Shown here piece by piece: positions 19,422 to 28,443 of a DNA stretch of 64,000 bases (within the stretch, counting starts at the first letter, position 1; every line of letters starts with the position of its first letter). The notes beneath the pieces are model-generated. The model had not been told where the DNA came from and searched no databases. It saw nothing but the letters and a program-made list of their open reading frames with translations. The translations under genes were made by a program, and so were the position numbers. The DNA comes from Zwartia panacis (GTDB taxonomy: Bacteria > Pseudomonadota > Gammaproteobacteria > Burkholderiales > Burkholderiaceae_B), in contig NZ_JAUHHF010000001.1 of NCBI RefSeq assembly GCF_030410395.1, positions 124,001 to 188,000 of the forward strand. Direction: 5' to 3'.

Positions 19422-20939
19422 ATGCTACAGATCTACGACTCATTGTCTCGCTCCAAGCGCCCCTTTCGTCCGGTACAACCCGGTAAAGTAGGGCTTTACG
19501 TGTGTGGAATGACTGTCTACGACTACTGCCACCTGGGCCACGCCCGAATGTTGGTGAGTTTTGATGTGGTCCAGCGCTGGCTGCGTGCATCTGGCTATCA
19601 GGTCCAATATGTGCGCAATATCACGGATATCGATGACAAAATCATCCGTCGCGCGGTGGAGACTAACCGTCGGTTGGGTGAGGTGACCTCCTATTACATC
19701 GATGCGATGCATGCTGATGAGCGAGCTTTGTCCGTTCAGTCGCCGGACCATCAGCCCTGCGCCACCGAGTATGTCGGCGATATGCTTGACATCATTGGCA
19801 AGCTTGAACAAAAGGGTTTGGCCTATCACGCGGTCGATGGCGATGTGAATTTCTCCGTGCGAGAGTTTCCTGAGTACGGCAAGCTTTCAGGCAAATCCCT
19901 CGATGACTTGCGCGCAGGCGAACGTGTGGCTGTCGCTTCCTCCAAGCGAGATCCACTTGATTTTGTCCTGTGGAAATCCGCCAAGGAGCACGAACCAGCC
20001 GACACGCGCTGGGATTCGCCTTATGGCTGGGGACGTCCTGGCTGGCATATTGAGTGCTCGGCCATGAGTAAAGCCCTCTTGGGATTGCCGCTCGATATCC
20101 ATGGCGGCGGCCCGGATTTGAAGTTTCCTCATCACGAAAACGAAATCGCGCAGACTGAAGGCGCTTTTGGTGGCACGCTGGCCAACAACTGGATGCATTG
20201 CGGTCCGTTGATGGTCGATGCTGAAAAAATGTCCAAATCACTGGGCAATTTCCGCACCATCCGTCAAACAATTGGCGTGTTGGATCAGGCCTCTCAACAG
20301 GGGCAACCCGGTGTGACTGAGTCGGCAGAGTATGAGGTCAATCCTCGCGAAGCTGAAATGCTGCGTTTCTTTATTGTGCGCAACCACTATCGCAGTGCGC
20401 AAAATTACGCGCCTGACAATTTGATCGATGCGCAGTTGTCACTCGATCGTCTTTATCAGACGCTTCAAAACTGCCCACCCTCTTCAGGGTCGGTTGAGAT
20501 TGACTGGAAGTCCCCCCAAGCCACTGCCTTTCGCGAGGCAATGAACGATGACTTCAATAGCGCCGGTGCCGTCGCGGCGTTGTTCGAGCTGGCGAGCGAG
20601 GTCAATCGCAGCAAAAGTACGGCACTGTCCTCACAGCTCAAGGCACTGGCCGAGCTGCTGGGCATATTGCAGAAAGATCCGGCTTTGTATTTCAAGAGCC
20701 CTACCCGCTATACGCGGCGCGCGACCCAGCGCACGAGTGAGGAGGGGGCGTCTAGTGAGGTGACGACTGCGGCGGCTGCACTTTCCGAGTCAGAAATCGA
20801 AGCCTTGATCGCGGCTCGGGCGGCTGCTAAGGTTGCGAAAAATTTCGCCGAAGCCGATCAGATTCGTGCGACACTGAAAAACGCAGGAGTCGAGCTTGAT
20901 GACAAGCCCGGCGGCCTGACTCAGTGGCGCCGTGCCTGA
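19422..20939 (+). CDS. cysS: Cysteinyl-tRNA synthetase
   Basis: Class I aminoacyl-tRNA synthetase charging tRNA-Cys. In the 505-residue product the zinc ligand Cys28 precedes the HIGH-type motif HLGHAR (37-42), and KMSKS lies near residue 268. The WHIECSAMS and [12 protein letters not shown] metal-site blocks are intact. The C-terminal region has an Ala/Glu-rich insertion and ends with the family [19 protein letters not shown]. coli CysS is 461 residues; the extra length is an insertion around residues 425-455. Confidence 0.97.
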   Translation: MLQIYDSLSRSKRPFRPVQPGKVGLYVCGMTVYDYCHLGHARMLVSFDVVQRWLRASGYQVQYVRNITDIDDKIIRRAVETNRRLGEVTSYYIDAMHADERALSVQSPDHQPCATEYVGDMLDIIGKLEQKGLAYHAVDGDVNFSVREFPEYGKLSGKSLDDLRAGERVAVASSKRDPLDFVLWKSAKEHEPADTRWDSPYGWGRPGWHIECSAMSKALLGLPLDIHGGGPDLKFPHHENEIAQTEGAFGGTLANNWMHCGPLMVDAEKMSKSLGNFRTIRQTIGVLDQASQQGQPGVTESAEYEVNPREAEMLRFFIVRNHYRSAQNYAPDNLIDAQLSLDRLYQTLQNCPPSSGSVEIDWKSPQATAFREAMNDDFNSAGAVAALFELASEVNRSKSTALSSQLKALAELLGILQKDPALYFKSPTRYTRRATQRTSEEGASSEVTTAAAALSESEIEALIAARAAAKVAKNFAEADQIRATLKNAGVELDDKPGGLTQWRRA

Positions 20940-20949
20940 GGTTGATTCC

Positions 20950-21594
20950 ATGCCCCGTTCTGATATCGCTTTAGGTAAGCCCGAATACTGGGATTCGGCG
21001 ACCGCTCAATTGATGCGGCGAGACCGCATCATGAAAAAAATTATTCCCAAGCATCCAGATATTTTTCTGACGACGCGTGGCAATCCCTTCGTCACACTCG
21101 CCCGCTCGATCATCGGTCAGCAAATTTCTGTGAAAGCGGCTGAATCTGTTTGGCAGAAATTTTTGCTCGAATGTGGAAAACGCCCAACCCCGCAGAGCGT
21201 GCAAGCCGCAGGGATGGAGCGTCTGCGTGCAGCTGGACTCTCCGCGAGAAAATGTGAGTACATCATTGATTTATCGACACATTTCCTCGATAAACTGGTG
21301 CGTCCACAAAAGTGGGCCAGCATGGAAGACGAGGAAGTCATTGCCGAGTTGACCGGTATCCGTGGCATCGGACGCTGGACGGCAGAGATGTTTTTGATTT
21401 TTAATCTTCAGAGGCCTAATATTTTGCCGCTTGATGATGCGGGATTATTGAAAGCAATCTCGTTACACTATTTCAGCGGTGAGCCCGTCTCCCGTTTTGA
21501 AGCCCGAGAAGTGGCCCAGGGATGGCAACCGTGGTGCACGGTCGCGACTTGGTATTTATGGCGCTGTTTGGATCCCACCCCGGTGGAATACTAA
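20950..21594 (+). CDS. DNA-3-methyladenine glycosylase II (AlkA/HhH-GPD family)
   Basis: Base-excision repair enzyme removing alkylated purines. The 214-residue product has the helix-hairpin-helix LTGIRGIGRWTAEMFLIF followed by the catalytic Asp region LPLDDAGLLKAI, and an N-terminal core SIIGQQISVKAAESVW. It lacks the N-terminal beta domain of E. coli AlkA, so it is the short form common in Burkholderiales. A GTG at 20932 overlapping the cysS stop is possible; the ATG at 20950 after GAGG is preferred. Linked to cysS, and accA follows 32 bases downstream. Confidence 0.88.
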   Translation: MPRSDIALGKPEYWDSATAQLMRRDRIMKKIIPKHPDIFLTTRGNPFVTLARSIIGQQISVKAAESVWQKFLLECGKRPTPQSVQAAGMERLRAAGLSARKCEYIIDLSTHFLDKLVRPQKWASMEDEEVIAELTGIRGIGRWTAEMFLIFNLQRPNILPLDDAGLLKAISLHYFSGEPVSRFEAREVAQGWQPWCTVATWYLWRCLDPTPVEY

Positions 21595-21626
21595 GCGCAC
21601 CCCAGATTGAATGAGCACACACTGAC

Positions 21627-22592
21627 ATGCGCAATACTTTTCTCGAATTTGAACAACCCCTTGGTGAACTCGAGGGCAAGATCGAACAGCTGCGCTATGT
21701 GCAGGCGGATTCGGCCGTCGACATTTCCGATGAAATCAGTCGTCTGCAACAAAAAAGTCAGACGCTCGCCAAAGAGATTTACTCAAAGCTCACGCCTTGG
21801 CAGACTTCCATGGTCGCCCGTCATCCCCAGCGTCCTTACACGCTGGATTATGTGCGCGAGATCTTTACCGATTTTCATGAATTGCATGGTGACCGCATGT
21901 ACGCCGACGATTTATCGATCGTGGGTGGCATGGCGCGTTTTAACGGTACACCTTGCATGGTGATTGGCCATCAAAAAGGTCGCGACACCAAAGAGCGCGC
22001 CGTGCGCAATTTTGGCATGCCCCGTCCCGAGGGTTACCGCAAAGCGATGCGCCTGATGCGCCTGGCTGAAAAATTCAACCTTCCCGTGTTTACCTTTGTC
22101 GATACTCCGGGCGCATACCCAGGCATCGGTGCCGAGGAGCGCGGACAGTCCGAAGCCATCGGTCACAACCTCTACGCCATGGCTGAGCTCAAGGTACCCA
22201 TCATTTCCACCATCATTGGTGAGGGCGGTTCGGGCGGTGCCTTGGCGATCGCGGTCGGTAACGTTGTCTTGATGTTGCAGTACTCCACATACTCGGTGAT
22301 TTCCCCTGAAGGTTGCGCGTCGATCTTGTGGCGCAGTGCGGACAAGGCTTCCGAAGCCGCCGCGGCGCTCGCGATCACCGCGGATCGCCTCAAAGAGTTC
22401 GGTTTGATCGACAAGATCGTGAACGAACCCGTCGGTGGTGCGCATCGCGATCCGCGCGTGATGGCGCGACTGCTGCGTCGCTCTCTCGCGGATGCGTTGC
22501 GTTCACTGTCAGGCATGACGCCACAGCAGCTGATCGACCACAGACTCGAGCGGTTGTTGTCCTACGGCAGTTTCCAAGAGGTGCGCGCCTAA
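21627..22592 (+). CDS. accA: Acetyl-CoA carboxylase carboxyltransferase subunit alpha
   Basis: With AccD it transfers CO2 from biotin to acetyl-CoA, giving malonyl-CoA for fatty acid synthesis. The 321-residue protein matches E. coli AccA (319) in length and landmarks: the N-terminal coiled region, [42 protein letters not shown] and the oxyanion-type [15 protein letters not shown]. Reading [19 protein letters not shown] gives a standard start. tilS begins 46 bases downstream, as in several betaproteobacteria. Confidence 0.97.
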   Translation: MRNTFLEFEQPLGELEGKIEQLRYVQADSAVDISDEISRLQQKSQTLAKEIYSKLTPWQTSMVARHPQRPYTLDYVREIFTDFHELHGDRMYADDLSIVGGMARFNGTPCMVIGHQKGRDTKERAVRNFGMPRPEGYRKAMRLMRLAEKFNLPVFTFVDTPGAYPGIGAEERGQSEAIGHNLYAMAELKVPIISTIIGEGGSGGALAIAVGNVVLMLQYSTYSVISPEGCASILWRSADKASEAAAALAITADRLKEFGLIDKIVNEPVGGAHRDPRVMARLLRRSLADALRSLSGMTPQQLIDHRLERLLSYGSFQEVRA

Positions 22593-22638
22593 GGGCGGTG
22601 CCTCGGGTGCCTCCTTACGCGCTTGCTTGCCCATTTTT

Positions 22639-23643
22639 ATGCAAAGCGCCTGGCCTGATGCGCCCGTCCGGGCACTCCAGCAGGCGCTTGCTGATCTCCC
22701 CGCTGAGCAGGCAGTCGCTGTCGCACTGAGTGGCGGCACTGACTCTGTCGCACTCGCTTTGGTTGCGACGCAGGTGTGTGCACAGCGTGGTCAGTCTCTT
22801 TATTTTTTTCACATCCACCATGGATTGATGCCCGAGGCGGATGCCTGGGTTGCGCATCTGAGCGAGCTAGCGCTCTTGCTCGATGTGCCCTTGGCGGTGC
22901 GCCACGTCCAGGTTGATCTCGAGCAGGGACTGGGTATCGAAGCCTCGGCGCGCGAGGCACGTTATCAAGCGCTTGCTGCGCTAGCAAGTGAACATCAGGT
23001 GGGTGCGATTTTGCTCGCACACCATCAGCAGGACCAAGCAGAAACGGTGTTGCTGCGCTTGTTGCGCGGGGCAGGGGTGCTGGGCCTGAGCGCCATGCAA
23101 GACGATGTGTCGCGCCAGGGCATGCGTCTCCTGCGTCCCTGGCTGGACATTGAACGTGCCCAGCTGGTCGCCATCGCGCAGGCGTTCGCTGCCCGCACAG
23201 GATGGCAAGCCGTTGAGGATCCGAGTAACGCAGACCCACAATACAAGCGGGGGGCGTTCAGAACTGAACTTGTCCCCGTCCTAGAAAAACACTGGCCCGC
23301 TTGGCGCCAGACGTTGGTGCGCCATGCCCGACAGGCCGCCGAGGTGTCAGAGGTTTTGGATGAGGTCGCCGCCTCGGACTGGTTGACTCTTGACCCTGAT
23401 GCATCCGGGCAAAGCTTCAGTCTCAAGGCCTGGCGTGACCTGAGTCCACCCCGTCAGGCGCTGGTGCTGCGCTATTGGCTCGGCCAGCAGCAAGTGGCCA
23501 TGCCCGGAGAGCGCCGGCTGGCTGATTTAATGCGCCAATTGAGGCAATTGCATGCTCTCGGACACGATCGAGAGCTGTTGTGGCAACATGGTTCCCATAT
23601 TGTGCGGTGCCTGCGCGGGCGAGTATCGCTCTGTTCGGGCTAA
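22639..23643 (+). CDS. tilS: tRNA(Ile)-lysidine synthase (TilS)
   Basis: Essential enzyme that converts C34 of tRNA-Ile(CAU) to lysidine, changing both codon and amino acid identity. The 334-residue product has the PP-loop SGGTDS (31-36), the IHHGLMPEADAW and LAHHQQDQAETVLLRLLRGAG blocks and the DPSNADPQYKRGAFR motif. Its C-terminal domain is shorter than in E. coli TilS (432), as in other betaproteobacteria. A TTG four codons upstream is possible, but the ATG at 22639 is preferred. Confidence 0.93.
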   Translation: MQSAWPDAPVRALQQALADLPAEQAVAVALSGGTDSVALALVATQVCAQRGQSLYFFHIHHGLMPEADAWVAHLSELALLLDVPLAVRHVQVDLEQGLGIEASAREARYQALAALASEHQVGAILLAHHQQDQAETVLLRLLRGAGVLGLSAMQDDVSRQGMRLLRPWLDIERAQLVAIAQAFAARTGWQAVEDPSNADPQYKRGAFRTELVPVLEKHWPAWRQTLVRHARQAAEVSEVLDEVAASDWLTLDPDASGQSFSLKAWRDLSPPRQALVLRYWLGQQQVAMPGERRLADLMRQLRQLHALGHDRELLWQHGSHIVRCLRGRVSLCSG

Positions 23644-23686
23644 AATAGCGGACTTTGCATCTGTCTATCCGTTTTTACCCTTCATC

Positions 23687-24952
23687 ATGTCACTCATCGT
23701 TCATAAGTACGGCGGGACCTCTATGGGATCCGTCGAGCGCATTAAAAACGTCGCGCGTCGCGTTGCCAAATGGCATGCGGCTGGTCACCAGGTTGTGGTG
23801 GTTCCCTCCGCCATGTCAGGCGAAACCAATCGCCTGCTCGGTCTGGCCCGCGAGATCTCCGAGTCCGCTGATGGTCGCGAGCTCGATATGATCGCCGCCA
23901 CCGGCGAACAAGCTTCGAGTGGCCTACTGGCCATCGCGCTCCAGGCCGCGGGCCTTCAGGCCCGTAGCTATGCCGGTTGGCAAGTCCCCGTGCGCACCGA
24001 TTCCGCCTACACCAAAGCACGCATCACCGCGATCGACGACAAGCGCATTCGCGCCGATCTCGATGCCGGACGCGTTGTCGTGGTGACAGGTTTCCAGGGC
24101 GTGGACGACGAGGGTCACATTACGACCCTTGGACGCGGTGGTTCGGATACCTCCGCGGTCGCGGTCGCAGCCGCGCTCAAGGCAGACGAGTGCCTGATTT
24201 ACACAGACGTGGATGGTGTCTATACGACCGACCCGCGTGTTGAGCCCGATGCCCGCCGTTTGAGCGTCATCTCTTTCGAAGAAATGCTCGAAATGGCCTC
24301 GCTGGGTTCGAAGGTTTTGCAGATTCGCTCGGTGGAGTTCGCGGGTAAATACCGCGTGCCCACCCGCGTGTTGTCATCGCTGACCGACCCTGACATTCCG
24401 CTGGACGAGGAAATGCGCTCCGGCACCCTGATTACTTTTGAGGAAGACGAAAAAATGGAAGCAGCTGTTGTCTCGGGCATCGCCTTTAGCCGCGACGAAG
24501 CCAAGGTTACTTTGCTGGGCGTGCCCGACAAGCCAGGCGTCGCTTACGCCATCTTGGGCAAAGTCGCCGACGCGAATATCGACGTCGACATGATCGTGCA
24601 AAACCAGTCCGTGGCCGGTACGACCGACTTTTCCTTTACGGTTCACCGCAACGAGTTCGCCCGCACGCTCGCCTTGTTGACCAGCCAGGTCGCACCCGCC
24701 GTTGGCGCAAGCTCAGTCGTGTCAGACGACAAAGTCGCCAAGGTCTCGATCGTCGGTATCGGTATGCGCTCACATGCGGGCGTGGCAAGCCTGATGTTCA
24801 AAACACTGGCCGCAGAAAATATCAATATCCAGATGATCAGCACCAGCGAGATCAAAACTTCCGTGTTGATCGAGGACAAGTACATGGAACTGGCCGTGCG
24901 TGCATTGCACAAGGCTTTTGGTCTAGAAACTGCTGCACCGACCAAGATTTAA
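23687..24952 (+). CDS. lysC: Aspartate kinase (LysC)
   Basis: Phosphorylates aspartate, the entry to lysine, threonine and methionine synthesis. The 421-residue product has the kinase motif KYGGTSMGS (7-15), GGSDTSAVAVAAAL, and DVDGVYTTDPR, then two ACT regulatory domains (about 265-420) that bind lysine/threonine in this single-domain class. The frame opens at 23552 inside tilS. The ATG at 23687 gives the conserved MSLIVHKYGGTS start. It supplies the substrate chain used by dapA at the other end of the core region. Confidence 0.97.
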   Translation: MSLIVHKYGGTSMGSVERIKNVARRVAKWHAAGHQVVVVPSAMSGETNRLLGLAREISESADGRELDMIAATGEQASSGLLAIALQAAGLQARSYAGWQVPVRTDSAYTKARITAIDDKRIRADLDAGRVVVVTGFQGVDDEGHITTLGRGGSDTSAVAVAAALKADECLIYTDVDGVYTTDPRVEPDARRLSVISFEEMLEMASLGSKVLQIRSVEFAGKYRVPTRVLSSLTDPDIPLDEEMRSGTLITFEEDEKMEAAVVSGIAFSRDEAKVTLLGVPDKPGVAYAILGKVADANIDVDMIVQNQSVAGTTDFSFTVHRNEFARTLALLTSQVAPAVGASSVVSDDKVAKVSIVGIGMRSHAGVASLMFKTLAAENINIQMISTSEIKTSVLIEDKYMELAVRALHKAFGLETAAPTKI

Positions 24953-24972
24953 GGTCCTTGCAAGAGTCAAAA

Positions 24973-25005
24973 AAGGCGCTATTCGTCATGCTAGAATAGC
25001 GCCTT
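24973..25005 (+). terminator. Long perfect hairpin between lysC and tRNA-Ser
   Basis: AAGGCGCTATTC (24973-24984) and GAATAGCGCCTT (24994-25005) pair perfectly over a nine-base loop. Only GGTTT follows, so it is a weak or factor-assisted lysC terminator. The right arm overlaps a TGC-TAGAAT extended -10 box (24989-24997) that could drive the tRNA six to eight bases further down. Confidence 0.6.
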
Positions 25006-25010
25006 GGTTT

Positions 25011-25104
25011 GGAGGCGTGCCCGAGCGGCTGAAGGGGCTCCCCTGCTAAGGGAGTATATGCGCTAAAACGTGTATCCAGGGTTCGAATCCCTGCGCCTCC
25101 GCCA
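25011..25104 (+). tRNA. tRNA-Ser (anticodon GCT)
   Basis: The acceptor stem GGAGGCG (25011-25017) pairs with CGCCTCC (25094-25100), followed by discriminator G and an encoded CCA. The anticodon stem CTCCC/GGGAG encloses the loop CTGCTAA with anticodon GCT at 25045-25047. A long variable arm and the T-loop GTTCGAATC are present, all typical of class II tRNA-Ser reading AGC/AGU. The downstream accessory DNA suggests that the 3' end may have served as an integration site, but no second copy of the 3' end is visible in the window. Confidence 0.97.
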
Positions 25105-25296
25105 AGTAGTAAGTGTTTATGAGGCTCTTCAGGGGGTCAGTCGCAACGTGGTACCACTTGTGGTGCCAGTCTTGTAGGGGTATCAGCCGAATCCCTGGAG
25201 CAAAATCCCGCTTGTATGTCTGCCGCCAGACAGTTTGACCGACACATATCCAATACCTGAAAGTCGTGCCTTTCCACTTGAGACAAGGAGAACGGC

Positions 25297-25503
25297 ATGG
25301 GTAGCTCAACACAGTTTGACCAGGAATTGTTCGCAGAACAGCATGCCGATCTGATCTAGGCGCTTTCGGTATTCCGAGGCAAGGGCGACGACCAGGATAG
25401 CGAGGGCGCAGCCCTGAACATGCTCGGGCTACTGGCGCAGTACGGCTGCACAGACCTCATTCGTAGATCGTCAATTACAGCCTTGGGCGCGAAGCGTACC
25501 TAG
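25297..25503 (+). pseudogene. Small unknown ORF with good ribosome site, broken by an in-frame TAG
   Basis: An AAGGAG site at 25285-25290, six bases before the ATG at 25297, opens a frame that begins MGSSTQFDQELFAEQHADLI. It meets TAG at 25357-25359, then continues open for 47 codons (ALSVFRGKGDDQDSEG...) to TAG at 25501. The second half reads like real protein (balanced, acidic, then GLLAQYGCTDLIRRSS), so I take this as one gene of about 68 codons interrupted by an amber codon. The family is not recognised. Readthrough cannot be excluded. Confidence 0.45.
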
Positions 25504-25852
25504 GTCTAGGCATACAGCTGCTTGTTGACATTGCGTTCCCCAGTAAGGTTTTCTGATCGCCTGCCCAACGCCAGCCTTGTACTCGGTCCGTTGAGCGTAA
25601 GTGCTCGGAGGATGGGACTGCTGGTGCCACTTGAAGGAAATGCTGATCCGCCCCCTGGGGTAGCACCGCTCACCCGAGCTCTGATGGTTACCCCCTCACT
25701 CAGAAATTTTCAACAGTTTCAGACTTTCAGCTTACTCCCTCCCACCGCTCGACCTTGTCGGTGTCTCAACTAAGGTGATCACCAAGAGATGCTTGTCACA
25801 TCTGGCGCATGATGTTAAGTTTAGCTTGCCCCCAGAGCTCAGACCTGCCACC
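25504..25852. other. Non-coding or decayed stretch after the tRNA-Ser
   Basis: No frame here reads like protein. A + strand open frame at 25522-25773 is Pro/Ser/Arg-rich and looks spurious, as does a minus-strand one at 25475-25666. Probably remnants of inserted DNA next to the tRNA. I see no integrase, transposase or inverted repeats. Confidence 0.5.
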
Positions 25853-26191
25853 ATGATCTATGCCATCTACTTCGTTGCGTTCTATCTGGGCTTCTTAGCC
25901 TTTGCTCTGGCGCAGCTGCTTGATCGGCATAACGCAGCTAATCGGCCAGCAAATCCAGCATCGATGCGCTGGGCTGCGCGCTTTGGAGCTGCATGTGTTC
26001 TAGCGCTTACCATATTCGGGCTCTCGAAGTTCGCCTGGTACGTCCCATTGCTCGCATATCTATCCGTTGCGCTCACAGCAGGTACGGTTCGCTATCGAGC
26101 GCGCCGTTCCCCGAAAGCGCTAAGTATCGAGATCCTATGCGGCGCGAGCAGTGTATTTCTTACGATTCTCAGTTTCCAGCTGGTGGACTAG
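25853..26191 (+). CDS. Small inner-membrane protein, intact copy of a duplicated gene
   Basis: The 112-residue product has an N-terminal membrane segment (MIYAIYFVAFYLGFLAFAL), a basic loop (RHNAANRPANP), a second and third segment (about 45-82, with FGLSKFAWYVPLLAYLSVALTAG) and a fourth at the C-terminus. No known family. The frame opens at 25775, but the ATG at 25853 is preferred because a paralogue of exactly the same length, 339 bases, occurs at 28028. The two copies flank the ATPase-TOPRIM gene. A role with that gene is possible but unproven. Confidence 0.6.
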   Translation: MIYAIYFVAFYLGFLAFALAQLLDRHNAANRPANPASMRWAARFGAACVLALTIFGLSKFAWYVPLLAYLSVALTAGTVRYRARRSPKALSIEILCGASSVFLTILSFQLVD

Positions 26192-26460
26192 CCCAAGGAG
26201 TTGCGCATGTCACGTCCATCATCCAGCAACAAGTACTGTCAGGCAGGAAACGACCCGTTCCATTCACAGGCTTCCGCGAAAAGACTGCCCCAAAGCCGCC
26301 TCACAGCCGTCCAAATACTGTGGCTAATGGTAATTTCCTGTCAATGCCGATCCGGCTTCAGCATTGCAGTAACACGGGCTGGTTTGTGCGACTCGATCGA
26401 AAAGACGATACTCGTGCCCACGTTAGGATGACGTACTTAACAACCAAAAGATAATGCCCT
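26192..26460. other. Gap between the small membrane gene and the ATPase-TOPRIM gene
   Basis: Three + strand frames stay open for parts of this gap, but none has protein-like composition or a ribosome site that would make it convincing. The promoter of the ATPase gene should be here. The in-frame TAA at 26452-26454 shows that the ATPase cannot start further upstream without a frameshift. Confidence 0.4.
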
Positions 26461-27858
26461 ATGACGATAGACGAGTTGGTAAACGCGGCGAAATTCACTG
26501 TGCTGATCGGCAAGAACGGCGCTGGTAAAAGCACGCTGTTGCGCTCACTGAATGCTGGCGATCGGCCTCATATTAAGTACGTATCTCCCGAGCGAGGCGG
26601 AACGCTCAAATACGATCCAAACGTCGACAACAACATTAATTCCAATGAGGCGTGGCTTAAGCAAACTAGACAGACGAACAGGTTTGAGCAATTTCGCCAG
26701 CAAAGCGCTGCACAGTTCAGAAACCTTGAAACGGCAGTGCTTCGCGAGATCGAGAAAGAGGCCGAAAAACGTGCCGACTCAACATATACATTTGATGTCA
26801 TTCTTGAGCAGATAAACGAACTGCTTCCAGCAATTAGGATGATCCGCAACGACAAAGGTGGCTTCTCGGTCCAGACGAAGTCTGGACAGCCGCTTGATGA
26901 GGCGAATATATCCAGCGGTGAATCAGAGCTGATTGCGTTAGCCATCGAGGTGTTGGTGTTCTCACGCCAGTCAATGGCAAACAAGATGCTCTTGTTGGAT
27001 GAGCCTGACGTGCATCTTCATCCAGACTTACAGCAGCGTTTTACCTCGTTCGTAGAAACAGTCGCAGTTGCACATGATCTTCGCGTCGTTATTGCCACTC
27101 ACAGTACAGCAATCATTGGGGCCTTCTCGAAGAGCGCTGATCTTCAAATTGTTCCGATCTCAAAGAGAGATCAATCCGATTTCGCCACCTTCAGTCGGTC
27201 AGGGGTTTGCGAAGAAATTCTGCCAATTTTTGGCGCTCATCCCCTTTCGACTGCTTTCAATCGATCACCTATAGTGCTGGTGGAAGGAGACGACGATCGG
27301 CGCGTCTTAGAGCAAGTTATTCGTTCGGGTGGAGGTAGGTTTGCACTGGCGCCGTGCGTCGTTGGCAGTGTCACTGAACTTTCGGATTGGGAAGACTGGT
27401 TAAATCGGTTTCTCCCGGTCCTGTATGACACGCCAAAGGCCTTTTCCCTGCGTGACCTTGATGATGCTCAGGAGGCTGACATCAATGATCTCGACCACGT
27501 GCGTCGCATCCGATTGAACTGCTATGCAGTAGAAAACTTGCTTCTGTCCGATCAGGTGCTCACTGCTCACGGATTCAGTGCCGATGCCTTTAGGACTGCT
27601 CTGCAGGCACGCGTGGAACGTATTCCAGATCACAAATACACAGGTGCTTTGCGTGCTCTTGTTGATGACTTCGAGAACCGTAGGACTCGGAACATCAAAG
27701 ACGTTCGCAACATTCTTGTCGCTGAACTTGGTAGCAACAAACCGTGGGAAGTGCTATTAGGTCAGTTGATTGCGGCCGAGGTTGCGACCGTTAACCTAAG
27801 TGAACATTCCATTCAAACCTACCTCGGTCCAAAGGCCATGACATATCTCTTCCATTGA
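26461..27858 (+). CDS. AAA/ABC-type ATPase fused to a TOPRIM-like (DUF4435-type) domain; candidate anti-phage defence protein
   Basis: The 465-residue protein has two parts. Residues 1-260 are an ABC-type ATPase: Walker A GKNGAGKST (17-25), signature SSGES (151-155), Walker B LLLDEPDVHLHP (177-188) and H-loop His214. The central part is charged and helical. Residues 268-400 look like a TOPRIM nuclease: VEGDDD (274-279), SLRDLDD (329-335) and YAVENLLL (355-362), the last resembling DUF4435. This layout recalls OLD proteins and, more closely, a fusion of PARIS AriA and AriB. The usual N-terminal strand before Walker A is very short, so slight truncation is possible. The defence role is inference. 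Confidence 0.72.
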   Translation: MTIDELVNAAKFTVLIGKNGAGKSTLLRSLNAGDRPHIKYVSPERGGTLKYDPNVDNNINSNEAWLKQTRQTNRFEQFRQQSAAQFRNLETAVLREIEKEAEKRADSTYTFDVILEQINELLPAIRMIRNDKGGFSVQTKSGQPLDEANISSGESELIALAIEVLVFSRQSMANKMLLLDEPDVHLHPDLQQRFTSFVETVAVAHDLRVVIATHSTAIIGAFSKSADLQIVPISKRDQSDFATFSRSGVCEEILPIFGAHPLSTAFNRSPIVLVEGDDDRRVLEQVIRSGGGRFALAPCVVGSVTELSDWEDWLNRFLPVLYDTPKAFSLRDLDDAQEADINDLDHVRRIRLNCYAVENLLLSDQVLTAHGFSADAFRTALQARVERIPDHKYTGALRALVDDFENRRTRNIKDVRNILVAELGSNKPWEVLLGQLIAAEVATVNLSEHSIQTYLGPKAMTYLFH

Positions 27859-28027
27859 CGGTTCTCCGCGGACACTCTTGAATCGCGGAAGCTGCCGTTC
27901 GGGAATGTCAGCTCCTGGCCGAAACCGGCTGTTATGAACTCAGTTATGGCTTGATCTGACATACACTGTCTGATCAAGTTTGAGTTAGTGCATCTAAATC
28001 AATCTAAGACCTCTTAACCTGTCCATC
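27859..28027. other. Short intergenic stretch after the ATPase-TOPRIM gene
   Basis: GC-rich then AT-rich non-coding DNA with several short inverted segments (CCGTTCGGG...CCGAAACCGG) but no T-run terminator. I see no coding potential. Confidence 0.3.
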
Positions 28028-28366
28028 TTGATCTATGCCGTCTACATCGTTGCATTCAACCTTGGGCTGCTTGCCTACGTGATCGCGAGATTGATTAACC
28101 GGAAGTCACCGATACACCAGCCATTGAGACCTGCACCCATGCGCTTTAGCTCCTAGTTGGCTGGATTATGCGTGTTAGTGCTGATAGCCTACGGTTTCTG
28201 GAAACTGTCTTGGTACTTACCAATACTTGCTTACCTGTCTGTTTTCTTTACTGCTGGCACTATTGCACGCCGTGCTTCAAGATCCGATAAAGCTCCGGGA
28301 ATAGTGATCGCTTTCGCTGGAGTGAGCACCTTGCTGACAGTGCTCTTTATTTCGGTGACGCTCTAG
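28028..28366 (+). pseudogene. Broken paralogue of the small membrane protein at 25853
   Basis: Reading from TTG at 28028 gives IYAVYIVAFNLGLLAYVIA, parallel to IYAIYFVAFYLGFLAFALA of the upstream copy. The frame continues through PAPMRFSS to TAG at 28154-28156, then on with LCVLVLIAYGFWKLSWYLPI and SVFFTAGTIARRASRS, matching the paralogue to a stop at 28366. Both loci are exactly 339 bases long, so there are no indels, only one amber codon and an ATG-to-TTG start change. The piece from 28157 might still be made as a shorter protein. Confidence 0.65.
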
Positions 28367-28443
28367 CGCGCTGGGCTGTTAAGCCTCGCGGCTGGCCGCT
28401 CGAAGCATTGTGCCCTGCATAGGGCATTAGATAAAATGATCGC

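Noticed and set aside
25046-25312. Minus-strand open frame overlapping the tRNA-Ser
   Set aside because: It is read through the tRNA itself (the frame contains the tRNA T-arm as protein) and has no independent support. Such frames are a known artefact of tRNA-Ser regions.
25522-25773. 83-codon frame after tRNA-Ser
   Set aside because: Pro/Arg/Ser-rich random-looking sequence without ribosome site; likely decayed DNA.
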